Assembly (NCBI GenBank): GCA_040506275.1
Contig: JBEVXD010000009.1
Coordinates: 1 to 64,000 of the forward strand
Origin: Thiodiazotropha sp040506275
GTDB taxonomy: Bacteria; Pseudomonadota; Gammaproteobacteria; Chromatiales; Chromatiaceae
Reading direction: 5' to 3'
Length of the DNA: 64,000 bases
How positions within the stretch are numbered: the first letter of the stretch is position 1; each line of letters starts with the position of its first letter. Positions 37,418 through 45,140 of the stretch are shown here, in pieces. A program made the position numbers and the translations under genes. The notes under the pieces were generated by a model, which did not search any database, was not told where the DNA came from, and worked only from the letters and a program-made list of their open reading frames with translations.

Positions 37418-37513
37418 TCAGCTGTTATTCACCGCTTTCAGGAAGCATTGACAGCCATTTCATTGAGGTATTCACGGTATGAATGGGCACCAATAAATCC
37501 TCGATAGTTATCT

Positions 37514-38242
37514 TTATGGATCATTTAAACCGCTAAAGGTTTCAGGCCCATTGCTTACCCCCTCCTCTCTTAAGCGGTTGATCTCCTTCCTGTGCCCGAT
37601 AACCACAAGGATATCTCCAGCATCAAGCCGATGATCAACACCACTGTTGGAAAAGATCAGTTGATGACTCAATTCAAGATCAACCACGCCGAGCACAATT
37701 AGGTTATAGCGTTTTTCCAGTTGCAGATCACTCAATTGCATACCAGAAAGCACTGATTTTTCAGTAATCTCAATTTCTGCAATATCGATCGCTTTGCCAA
37801 AAATCGTACTTTCAAGCATCTCAACCAAATAGGGACGTGCAATCATCTCATGCACCCGTTGGCCGCTGATTTCATAGGGGTCGATCACTTTAGTTGCCCC
37901 AGCCGCTAATAAGCGTTTACTCGATTCCATAGATTCAGATACACATATAATCTTCAAATCAGGATCGAGCGCTCGGGCTGACAGGGTCAAAAAGAGATTT
38001 TTAGCTTCTTGAGAGAAGAGACAGAAGATTGTCTTCACCCAACCCCCAATGCCAATCCTCTGCAACTTTTCGTCATCCGTATAATCGATCGGCGTTGCTT
38101 GTAATCCTTTCGCCAGCAGGGCGCTAACCTCATCCAGATTATTACTGTAAAGGTAGACATCTATGCCACGATCGGATAACTGCATCGCCACCTCATGACC
38201 CAGAGCGCTGCATCCAAATATCAAGGTATCCAGACGTGCCAT
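37514..38242 (-). CDS. TrkA-N/RCK potassium-channel regulatory protein
   Basis: A 242-residue protein with a Rossmann-like TrkA-N domain (LIFGCSALGHEVAMQLSDRG) and a TrkA-C-type domain (SVLSGMQLSDLQLEKRYNLI). It has no membrane helix. These domains bind NAD(H), ATP or similar ligands and gate K+ channels or transporters. Its ATG shares one base with the TAA of the upstream channel gene, so the two proteins are made together. In the usual glycine-rich loop the pattern is GCSALG rather than GxGxxG, so the ligand may differ from that of the channel's own RCK domain. Confidence 0.85.
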   Translation of the reverse strand: MARLDTLIFGCSALGHEVAMQLSDRGIDVYLYSNNLDEVSALLAKGLQATPIDYTDDEKLQRIGIGGWVKTIFCLFSQEAKNLFLTLSARALDPDLKIICVSESMESSKRLLAAGATKVIDPYEISGQRVHEMIARPYLVEMLESTIFGKAIDIAEIEITEKSVLSGMQLSDLQLEKRYNLIVLGVVDLELSHQLIFSNSGVDHRLDAGDILVVIGHRKEINRLREEGVSNGPETFSGLNDP

Positions 38243-39852
38243 TACAAGGTCCCCCGTTCCAGGCAGTCACGAAGATGAATAACACTGTATTCGTGACCGA
38301 TAAGCACCAGCAGGTCATCTTCAAGGAGTGTAAAATCATCTTTAGGATTGAAGTAAAAACATCGACCTTTCAAATTAAATTGACCGGCGTCTTCATCGGT
38401 CTCACATTCACCATCACGGATTACTCCGAATGGGGTTAGTTTCCTCTCTTTGAAATCGATCTCACCCATGCACTGTCCCACAAGTGAACTCTGGGGCTTG
38501 ATTCGTACAGCTTCTATACCCTCACTGGTCTGTTTGCTCAGCAATCCATACACGGCTTCAAAGGCCACTGGTTGACCCGCATACTCCGCCGCAATGAGAC
38601 CAAATACTTCATAGGGCGCAACACAGTGCGTTGCCCCGGCGCGATAGAGCTTATTTACATTTTCCCGATGATTCGAACGGGAGATAATCTCAATTTCCGG
38701 ATTGGCCTGACGGGCAATCAGGGTAATGTAGACATTCACTACATCATCCCCGGTTAAGCAGAGCAGTCTTTTTATTCGAGTATCGATGCCCACACTCAAC
38801 AAAAGATCGTTATCCTCACCATTACCAAGAACTGCTAAATAACCTCGCTGCTTGGCAAGCCTGATATTCTCTTCAATCGGATCCACCACCACAAAGGAGC
38901 GCTTATCCTCAGCCAGCCGCTCTGCAACAACCTGTCCCACACGGCCAAAACCGCAAACCAGGGTATCAACATGCTTGCGTTCCACTTCAGAGTAGACTCT
39001 GTGAGCTCGAATCTCATGAATTTTCTCACCGAATGCCGAGACGATGATTGAGGTAAAGAAGGAGATCACGCCCAGTCCGGCAATGATCAAAACCAGGGAA
39101 ATCACCCTCCCTTCGGTGGTATGCGGTGTGATATCACCATATCCTACTGTCGACATGGTAACCAATGCCCAATAGACACTGTCGAAAAAGCCTTCGATTT
39201 GAGTACCTTCGTGGTCGGCCTCAAAGAAAAAGATCGCTGTGGCGGCAGTGAAGGTGATGAACGCCATAAAGATAAACAGGGTCACCAGCTCTATGCGCTT
39301 TTCAGACAGAACCTTGACGAATTCACTGATACTGCGGGTGTAACGAAACAGCTTGAACAATCTGAACAGTAGAAAAATTCTCAGAAACCGAAGTGGGCGA
39401 TAACTTGGAATGATTGCCAACAGATCGATGATCGCCAGTGGCTGGATGGCATATCTTAACTTACCGACTACTGCGTGCCTGATTGCCGATCCGACATAAA
39501 ATGGCTCATTGATGAACTCTGCCCTCTCATAGCGTTCAATAATGACCCGGTGGCTGTCACTGTATATCCAGAATCGTAATAGATACTCAATGATGAAAAT
39601 GGTGACTGCACCCACCTCGATCATGTCACCCAGGGTACCCAGATCATTCTTAACCTCATAGATCAACAGCCAGACGCTCAGCAGGACCAACAGGATCATG
39701 AAAATATCGAAATATGGACGAATTGGTGCCCTGGGGTTCTGTAGAAGATTGAATACTGCGTTTTTCAGGTTTTTATAACGCGCAGAATCTTCAAGAATAT
39801 AGCAATATTTTATGACTTGATGGGCAAATGACATGAGACCAGGAAATTCCAC
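38242..39852 (-). CDS. Voltage-sensor-type K+ channel with RCK domain
   Basis: A 536-residue protein. Residues about 40-215 hold a voltage-sensor-like bundle whose S4-like helix has regularly spaced Arg (RFLRIFLLFRLFKLFRYTR). A pore loop follows with the K+ selectivity filter TMSTVGYGD. From about 290 a TrkA-N domain begins with GFGRVGQVVAERLA, then a second half with MGEIDFKERKLTPFG near 450-480. The channel is probably a ligand- and voltage-gated K+ or cation channel in the inner membrane. It overlaps the downstream TrkA-N gene by one base. The product thus has two RCK-type units, one in cis and one in trans. Confidence 0.85.
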   Translation of the reverse strand: MEFPGLMSFAHQVIKYCYILEDSARYKNLKNAVFNLLQNPRAPIRPYFDIFMILLVLLSVWLLIYEVKNDLGTLGDMIEVGAVTIFIIEYLLRFWIYSDSHRVIIERYERAEFINEPFYVGSAIRHAVVGKLRYAIQPLAIIDLLAIIPSYRPLRFLRIFLLFRLFKLFRYTRSISEFVKVLSEKRIELVTLFIFMAFITFTAATAIFFFEADHEGTQIEGFFDSVYWALVTMSTVGYGDITPHTTEGRVISLVLIIAGLGVISFFTSIIVSAFGEKIHEIRAHRVYSEVERKHVDTLVCGFGRVGQVVAERLAEDKRSFVVVDPIEENIRLAKQRGYLAVLGNGEDNDLLLSVGIDTRIKRLLCLTGDDVVNVYITLIARQANPEIEIISRSNHRENVNKLYRAGATHCVAPYEVFGLIAAEYAGQPVAFEAVYGLLSKQTSEGIEAVRIKPQSSLVGQCMGEIDFKERKLTPFGVIRDGECETDEDAGQFNLKGRCFYFNPKDDFTLLEDDLLVLIGHEYSVIHLRDCLERGTL

Positions 39853-40172
39853 CGGGGGTAAAGAAAATATTCACAGAATTTATCGGCAGAGAACCTAAAT
39901 CCTGGAGGTGACCGTCTAAGCCACACCACAGAACCGGTGCATCGGGACGGATATGAAAGGTGCAAAAGCCGCAGGAAATGGCAAGCCCTTTCCAAGGAGT
40001 ACAACGCAGCATTGACTGATGAACGGGGCTCCCTTCGGGCCGTCCCACAAGCCTCAGCAGCGTCGTTGTACTCACTTGAATTGGCCTGCCGGTCCTACGT
40101 TCGCGCGCCTTACTGCTGAGGCTTGTGGGACCGGCTGATCGTTACCTTATTTACCGCATGGCCCACTAGGGA
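39853..40172. other. 320-bp intergenic region, half occupied by an inverted-repeat element copy
   Basis: The left part is plain sequence before the channel start; the right half holds the truncated element copy at 40018-40169. No gene is called. Confidence 0.6.
40018..40169. repeat. CTAG-ended element, copy lacking its left end
   Basis: It starts near GATGAACGGGGCTCCC and keeps the inner arms and the full right inverted repeat, ending CACTAG. About 27 bp of the left terminal repeat are absent. It lies upstream of the channel gene and next to the stop codon of the gene at 40173. Confidence 0.8.
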
Positions 40173-40562
40173 TTAGGGTAACCGGTCACCATCGAGGGGC
40201 GAAAGTTCAATGCGCTCACCATCGGCCACCAGGATCTCGCGACCATCCTGAGTGGTGAAATAGCGATCATCCACATCCTTGCGCCTGGCAATGTAGCTCA
40301 CACTTCTACCTGACTGGGCATCGACGACTTTGACAGTTACAAGCCGGTAACCCTGCTGTATCAGCGAACCAAAATAGAAGAGGCTTCCAGCCACCATCAA
40401 CGCTAACACCCCATAGCTTAGCCATTTGATCGGCCTATTCGACGACTTGGGCATGACGGCTGGCGTAGTCTGTTCGATATCTGTCACCCGTTGCTGACGG
40501 TGGCGTACCACAAACCACGCCAGCCCTATCACTGCCAGTGTCAGTAGTATCTTGCTAAACAC
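40173..40562 (-). CDS. Hypothetical small membrane protein
   Basis: A 129-residue protein of unknown function. It has two hydrophobic helices (FSKILLTLAVIGLAWFVV at 2-19 and WLSYGVLALMVAGSLFYFG at about 48-66) and a polar C-terminal domain with VKVVDAQSGRSVSYIARRKD and REILVADGERIEL. The tail probably faces the periplasm or cytosol as a small beta domain. Its stop lies four bases from the inverted-repeat element copy. Nothing in the neighbours explains its role. Confidence 0.6.
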   Translation of the reverse strand: MFSKILLTLAVIGLAWFVVRHRQQRVTDIEQTTPAVMPKSSNRPIKWLSYGVLALMVAGSLFYFGSLIQQGYRLVTVKVVDAQSGRSVSYIARRKDVDDRYFTTQDGREILVADGERIELSPLDGDRLP

Positions 40563-40766
40563 AGTCGGGATTCATATATGGTCTATCCTGCAATCGGTCA
40601 ATTCAGCAATCAATTTGGAATATCTTGACGTAAAAGCCCTACACAAGGCACGTTGTAAGGCGATCCTAAATGATAAAGGATAATGAGTACAGTGGAGAGA
40701 GATCTCCAGCTGAATATAATCATGATGCTTGCAGCTAGAGTGGTGAAGGATTTACTATCCATAGGT

Positions 40767-41405
40767 ATGTTATATAGATTCCCTATAATTTTTACTCTTT
40801 GTTTGCTTCTGTTGCTCAGCTGCAGCAAGCAACCGGAACCCACAATCAATATTTCCCGTGCTGTCCATATTGGCGACATCGATCAATTGGAGAGAAATAT
40901 CTATTGGGGAGCCGATGTTAATCAGACGGATTCTGATGGTTTGACCCCACTCCATATTGCTACCCAAAAAGGCAGTCTGGTGATGAGTAAAATCCTTGTT
41001 AAACATCAGGCCGATATGGAAGCACTTGACCGACAGGGACATACACCACTGCTAAACGCATTGATTGCACGAAATCCAATCGTAGCGGATTTTCTGGTTA
41101 AAAGTGGCGCCAAGCTAGAGCCAAATATGGCGCTGCATATAACTGCCGCTCTAGGTAGCGCAGACCGGGATGTGATCGGTTTTTTAATTAAACAGGGTGC
41201 ATCCCTCGACAATCCTGATGATAAAGGTAATACTCCGCTCCACTCTGCGATTCTCAATGACCAGCGCGTTACTGCAAGAAACCTGATCAATCGTGGTGCA
41301 AGACTGGATATCACCAACCAGGAGGGATTGACGCCCCTGGGATTGGCTACAAAGCGAGACAATCAGGATATCATCAGAATTCTAAAGCAGTTCGGCGCAC
41401 CTTAA
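40767..41405 (+). CDS. Ankyrin-repeat lipoprotein
   Basis: About 212 residues from ATG 40767; the frame is open 28 codons further upstream, but the ATG gives a clean lipoprotein signal, FTLCLLLLLSC, and a lipidated Cys. Then come five to six ankyrin repeats with the DGLTPLHIATQKG and KGNTPLHSAI signature, ending in LGLATKRDNQDIIRIL. Periplasmic ankyrin proteins mediate protein contacts and are sometimes tied to oxidative stress (AnkB with catalase) or envelope stress. No catalase gene is near. It is followed by a short conserved gene at 41459. Confidence 0.8.
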   Translation: MLYRFPIIFTLCLLLLLSCSKQPEPTINISRAVHIGDIDQLERNIYWGADVNQTDSDGLTPLHIATQKGSLVMSKILVKHQADMEALDRQGHTPLLNALIARNPIVADFLVKSGAKLEPNMALHITAALGSADRDVIGFLIKQGASLDNPDDKGNTPLHSAILNDQRVTARNLINRGARLDITNQEGLTPLGLATKRDNQDIIRILKQFGAP

Positions 41406-41458
41406 AATCGCTAATATAATTGTTTATTTTCAATAACTAATGGGATTTACGTACTACT

Positions 41459-41743
41459 ATGGCAGCAACACCTGAAGAGCTCACAATCAACTACACAGAA
41501 GATGGCACTGACGTAGTTAAAGAGTTAGATAAAGTTGTACTTTCCAAAGGCGCTTGGACCACAATTATTTTTCGTTTTCAAGATTGGGATCGATCCAAGG
41601 AAAAGTACAGCGCAGATAAATACACCATCCGTCGCTATCAAAAACGCAACGGTGAATATATGCAGAAGAGCAAGTTCAATATTTCCAGCAAAGATCAGGC
41701 TAAAGGCATTATCGATGCGTTGCAAAAGTGGTCTGAAGAGTAG
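41459..41743 (+). CDS. Conserved small hypothetical protein
   Basis: A 94-residue protein starting MAATPEELTINYTEDGTDVV, with a compact mixed fold (VVLSKGAWTTIIFRFQDWD, then YTIRRYQKRNGEY) and a C-terminal helix. It is basic in the middle, without signal peptide or membrane helix. It could bind nucleic acid or protein, but this is not shown. It lies 53 bp after the ankyrin gene on the same strand. Confidence 0.65.
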   Translation: MAATPEELTINYTEDGTDVVKELDKVVLSKGAWTTIIFRFQDWDRSKEKYSADKYTIRRYQKRNGEYMQKSKFNISSKDQAKGIIDALQKWSEE

Positions 41744-42008
41744 ACCTGGGAGAGAGAAATGGCGCGCTCTGGCGCAATCTGCATGCGCTATTTTCGATAA
41801 CCTCACCACTCAAGAGCAGATACATTGTCAAACCTGTCCGGGTTCTGCTTGGCAATGTATGCCACAGATCTCCTCCAAATTTCAGAATCCAGCAGATGAT
41901 CAGTTAACCCAACCCTCTAATCCGCTGGATATAGCCACTCACTCCAATCCACCAGGAACCTGGCTGTACATACAGCCTGGTCCTACCGGTCAGGCTTTTA
42001 AGCAATAG
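41715..42008 (+). CDS. Possible small Cys-containing protein overlapping the previous gene
   Basis: A 97-codon reading from ATG 41715 that overlaps the end of the 94-residue gene in another frame. It has CAIFDN and HCQTCPGSAWQCMP, a cluster of Cys and Trp that may bind metal, then a Pro/Asn-rich tail. No ribosome binding site supports the ATG; it could be coupled to the upstream gene. Low-confidence call. Confidence 0.35.
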   Translation: MRCKSGLKSRPGREKWRALAQSACAIFDNLTTQEQIHCQTCPGSAWQCMPQISSKFQNPADDQLTQPSNPLDIATHSNPPGTWLYIQPGPTGQAFKQ

Positions 42009-42181
42009 CAGACCTTCAGGAGCTGCTGAATATGGTTGAATCGTTCTGAGTCCGTCTCTTTTGCTTCATAGGTCTATCACTATTTGAGTATTGTCCCCGC
42101 TATGGCTTTGGACTTTCACTTTAAGGAGGCTAAACTCTTAATCGTGCTACGGCGCATGGAAATAGAATATAAGGTAAACGT

Positions 42182-43330
42182 GTGAATCAGACCCGTATTG
42201 ACCAACGTGCAGCAAATCGCCGCTCTGGGAATGAGCGCCGAAGAGACCAGATAGAGAGACAGAAATCTGAACAGTGGATGTCCTGGGAGGACCAGCGCAC
42301 CCAGTATTGGACACGACTTCTCTTTTGTGGTCTGGCCGTACTCTATTTCAATTTTGGTGGAGAGGAACAGGTACGTTCCTGGACAAGCCTGACGGTGGTC
42401 AACCTGGTATTCGGGTTATTTAGCCTGGAGATTCTGTTCTTCATGCACCACGCCTCGCGGGTGACTCATGCACCCTGGCGCCAACGTCTGACCATGTGGA
42501 TAGATATTGCCATTGCCTCCTTCGCTGTTCTGGCGGACACTACAATCAGCTCACCTGGCTTTCTTGTCTATCTGATGGTAATCCTCGGGAATGGCATGCG
42601 TTATGGCCTGAGACTCTTCGGTGAGGCCGTTGTGGGTAGCCTTGGTGCTGCAGTACTGGTGGTCAGCCTGCGGCTATTCGACTATGTGAACCTGTTTTCA
42701 GTCAGTGCGATCTTTTTTCTTCTCTTCTTTGCCATCATCGTACTCTACTCCTACTCGCTGACAGCAAAAATAGAATCTGCCCGCACCAAACTCGCCCACG
42801 AACGTAATATCGACGCCCTGACCGGACTACTGAACAGGCGAGCCCTTATTGAGCGCTCCTCATCTCTATTCCAAGCTGATGAGCTTGGGAATGGGGTGGT
42901 TGTGCTATTCGCTGACCTGGATGGCTTCAAGGCGATAAATGACACTCATGGTCACCATATTGGTGATCAAGTGCTGACTGCGGTAGCAAGCAATATTACC
43001 AAAATTTTGCGTAGCGAAGATCTGGTGGCACGTTATGGTGGCGATGAATTCCTGCTGTTGTTACCAGATACGACAAATGAAGGTGGCAATCTGGTTGCCC
43101 AGCGCATCCGCCAGACGATTGATGACTACGCCAAAAATAATAACATCGACTTCAGTATCACGATCGGTATGGGAAAGTATCCTGACCATGGGCGTGATTT
43201 GGAATCGGTGATCGAGTCTGTCGACAAGGCGATGTACCGTAGTAAAACAGAACATGGCCGAGGAGGTATTTTGCATGTCGATGGTTGTGAACTGGAATAT
43301 TCCGGCCCGGACTCCACGACACTTCACTAG
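42182..43330 (+). CDS. Membrane-anchored diguanylate cyclase
   Basis: A 382-residue protein starting at GTG 42182. The cytosolic N-terminus is charged (NRRSGNERRRDQIERQ), then five to six hydrophobic helices (about 45-200) form a sensor of the MASE type that is not a known named class by eye. The GGDEF domain (about 215-370) has an intact RYGGDEFLLLLP loop. It should make c-di-GMP in response to a membrane signal. The final TAG stop (43328-43330) lies within the CTAG end of an inverted-repeat element, so the element fixed the C-terminus. Confidence 0.88.
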   Translation: MNQTRIDQRAANRRSGNERRRDQIERQKSEQWMSWEDQRTQYWTRLLFCGLAVLYFNFGGEEQVRSWTSLTVVNLVFGLFSLEILFFMHHASRVTHAPWRQRLTMWIDIAIASFAVLADTTISSPGFLVYLMVILGNGMRYGLRLFGEAVVGSLGAAVLVVSLRLFDYVNLFSVSAIFFLLFFAIIVLYSYSLTAKIESARTKLAHERNIDALTGLLNRRALIERSSSLFQADELGNGVVVLFADLDGFKAINDTHGHHIGDQVLTAVASNITKILRSEDLVARYGGDEFLLLLPDTTNEGGNLVAQRIRQTIDDYAKNNNIDFSITIGMGKYPDHGRDLESVIESVDKAMYRSKTEHGRGGILHVDGCELEYSGPDSTTLH

Positions 43331-43421
43331 TGGGCCATGCGGTAAATAAGTAATGATCAGAGCCCGGCCCACAAGCCTCAGCAGCGTCGTTGCACTCACT
43401 TGAATTGGCCGGCCAGTCCTA
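43327..43421. repeat. Left half of a CTAG-ended element
   Basis: It starts CTAGTGGGCCATGCGGTAAA and matches the full copy through the first half of its interior, ending near CAGTCCTA. It has one base missing in the AAGGTAATG segment. It joins, across a second repeat, to the 48-bp form at 43603. Confidence 0.75.
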
Positions 43422-43479
43422 AATATTTCATTTAGTAAGAATGTGTCTGTCTCCTAGATGGCTTAATGCATAACCTGAT

Positions 43480-43566
43480 GTAGGTCGGATAAGCGGAGCG
43501 CCATCCGACAATCTCCTGCGGGAACCACCTGAAAATGTTGGATGGCGCTCCGCTTATCCAACCTAC
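43480..43566. repeat. 87-bp palindromic repeat between the element parts
   Basis: The left arm GTAGGTCGGATAAGCGGAGC continues for 31 bp and pairs with the right arm (ends CCAACCTAC) with two mismatches; a 25-bp loop separates them. The arm wording resembles dispersed REP-type palindromes of many gammaproteobacteria. It may have inserted in or between element copies. Confidence 0.8.
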
Positions 43567-43602
43567 CCGTCATTGAAATCCACTCTAATCCCAGATTAAT
43601 AT

Positions 43603-43650
43603 CTAGTGGGAACGGCTGATCGTTACCTTATTTACCGCATGGCCCACTAG
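43603..43650. repeat. 48-bp CTAG-ended element, second copy
   Basis: It begins CTAGTGGGAACGGCTGATCG and ends ATGGCCCACTAG, the same 48-bp form as 35752-35799 with two base changes. Confidence 0.8.
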
Positions 43651-43656
43651 TCCTGC

Positions 43657-43678
43657 TATTAAGGTGCCGGGTTAATAT
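43657..43678. repeat. 22-bp repeat, copy 2 (core ATTAAGGTGCCGGGTTAAT)
   Basis: Identical over 22 bp to 29887-29908, here just past the exonuclease I stop codon. Confidence 0.6.
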
Positions 43679-43681
43679 ATG

Positions 43682-45118
43682 CTATATGGAAGCGACCTGC
43701 TCAGCCCATGCCAATAGCTGTGGTACCAATGCCTTTTTGTCAGGATTCAGCTCAGGGTCTGATTCCAATCTATCGAGTATCTGCAGATACTCTTCCAAGG
43801 TGATGCTGCCACCACCCTCCTCCGTAAATAGGCGATCCTGGCGGTACTCATCCCAACGACTACGCTCCTCTTCATTCAGCATTTCAGGCCAGTTTCTTGC
43901 CCGGTAACGAAACAACATCTCCTCTAATCTGGGATCATCAAACACCAATGGAAAAGCAGGCAGTTCAGATGGATCACTGCGTATAATCCGATCCATGCGT
44001 TGCCGATCATCCCTGGAAAAGAAACCACCAGAGTAGAGTGCCAGGTCAGGATCTGTGACTGGTTCAAATTCACGTCGATTATGGATCTGTTCGATCTTCG
44101 ATGTGAACTCATCCTGTACAAGCAATCGTTCTCTGAAACGTTCTCCCTGAGTCAAATCGATCTGCCAGCGCTCAGCAGCCTCAGGAGTCAATGTATTCAA
44201 TGGAACAACAACCGGACATTTATTGATGTGAATTGTTTTCAGTGGCAGCCGATCCACACCTTCCGGGAGTTGGTCCCTGGGAGTGAACAGACGCTCATAC
44301 AACTCATCGGCAGTTAAAGTGAACAGTGGTTCTGGGTCGTATCGCAAATCGTAAACGATAACGCCATTCGGATTGGTTGGATGTCTCAGCAACGGCATGA
44401 CCATTGCGATACACCCCAGCATTGCCGGGTACATGGATGAAACATGCAGTAGAGCCTGACGACTCTTTAAGTTTAAACGTTCAGCATTGACCTGCTTGGG
44501 TCGACTCTGAAAAAGATAGTCATAGAGTTTCGGTTGACGCTGTTTAATCAGCTTCGCCATGCCAATGGTTGCATAGACATCGGATAGCGCATCATGCGCT
44601 GAAGCATGCTCAATACCATTCGCTGCGCTTAGCTCCTCAAGACGAAAACTGGTAACACCCTGATCGTTTTTCGGCCACTCAATGCCTTCAGGTCGTAAGG
44701 CGTGGGTTAGACGAACCATATCGATGATATCCCACCGGGAAGCACCGTTCTGCCACTCTCTGGCATAGGGGTCATACAGATTTCTATAGAGGGTGTTTCG
44801 GGTTACCTCATCATCGAAACGCAAACTATTGTAGCCTACTCCACAGGTACCCGGCGCCGCCAGTTCATCATGAATTGCACGTATAAACGCTGCTTCAATC
44901 AGACCCTGCTGCTGCGCATGCTGAGGGGTAATCCCTGTTATCATGCACGCCTCAGGTTGAGGCAACATATCGTCACTGGGTTTACAATAGACCACCAGTG
45001 GTTCACCAATTGGATTGAGTGCCTCATCCGTTCGCACCCCGGCAAACTGAGAAGCCCTGTCCCGGCGAGGATCAGCACCCCAGGTTTCATAGTCATGCCA
45101 ATAGAAACTGAATGACAT
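43682..45118 (-). CDS. sbcB: Exodeoxyribonuclease I
   Basis: A 478-residue single-strand DNA 3'-5' exonuclease. The DnaQ-type exonuclease domain starts with YWHDYETWGADPRRDRASQF (Asp-x-Glu metal ligands), then VGYNSLRFDDEVTRNTLYRN, and ExoIII with EHASAHDALSDVYATIGM. The C-terminal helical domain and SH3-like part follow. E. coli ExoI has 475 residues. It trims 3' ends in recombination and mismatch repair and interacts with SSB. The gene is alone, downstream of the TRAP permease gene on the same strand. Confidence 0.93.
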   Translation of the reverse strand: MSFSFYWHDYETWGADPRRDRASQFAGVRTDEALNPIGEPLVVYCKPSDDMLPQPEACMITGITPQHAQQQGLIEAAFIRAIHDELAAPGTCGVGYNSLRFDDEVTRNTLYRNLYDPYAREWQNGASRWDIIDMVRLTHALRPEGIEWPKNDQGVTSFRLEELSAANGIEHASAHDALSDVYATIGMAKLIKQRQPKLYDYLFQSRPKQVNAERLNLKSRQALLHVSSMYPAMLGCIAMVMPLLRHPTNPNGVIVYDLRYDPEPLFTLTADELYERLFTPRDQLPEGVDRLPLKTIHINKCPVVVPLNTLTPEAAERWQIDLTQGERFRERLLVQDEFTSKIEQIHNRREFEPVTDPDLALYSGGFFSRDDRQRMDRIIRSDPSELPAFPLVFDDPRLEEMLFRYRARNWPEMLNEEERSRWDEYRQDRLFTEEGGGSITLEEYLQILDRLESDPELNPDKKALVPQLLAWAEQVASI

Positions 45119-45140
45119 CTCTGTTTTCCTTATCGGTTTA

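Larger units (their letters stand above)
43331..43681. other. 351-bp region between converging genes made up of repeats
   Basis: The gap between the diguanylate cyclase and exonuclease I is filled by the left half-element, the 87-bp palindrome at 43480, the 48-bp form at 43603 and the 22-bp repeat at 43657. No gene is called. Confidence 0.65.
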
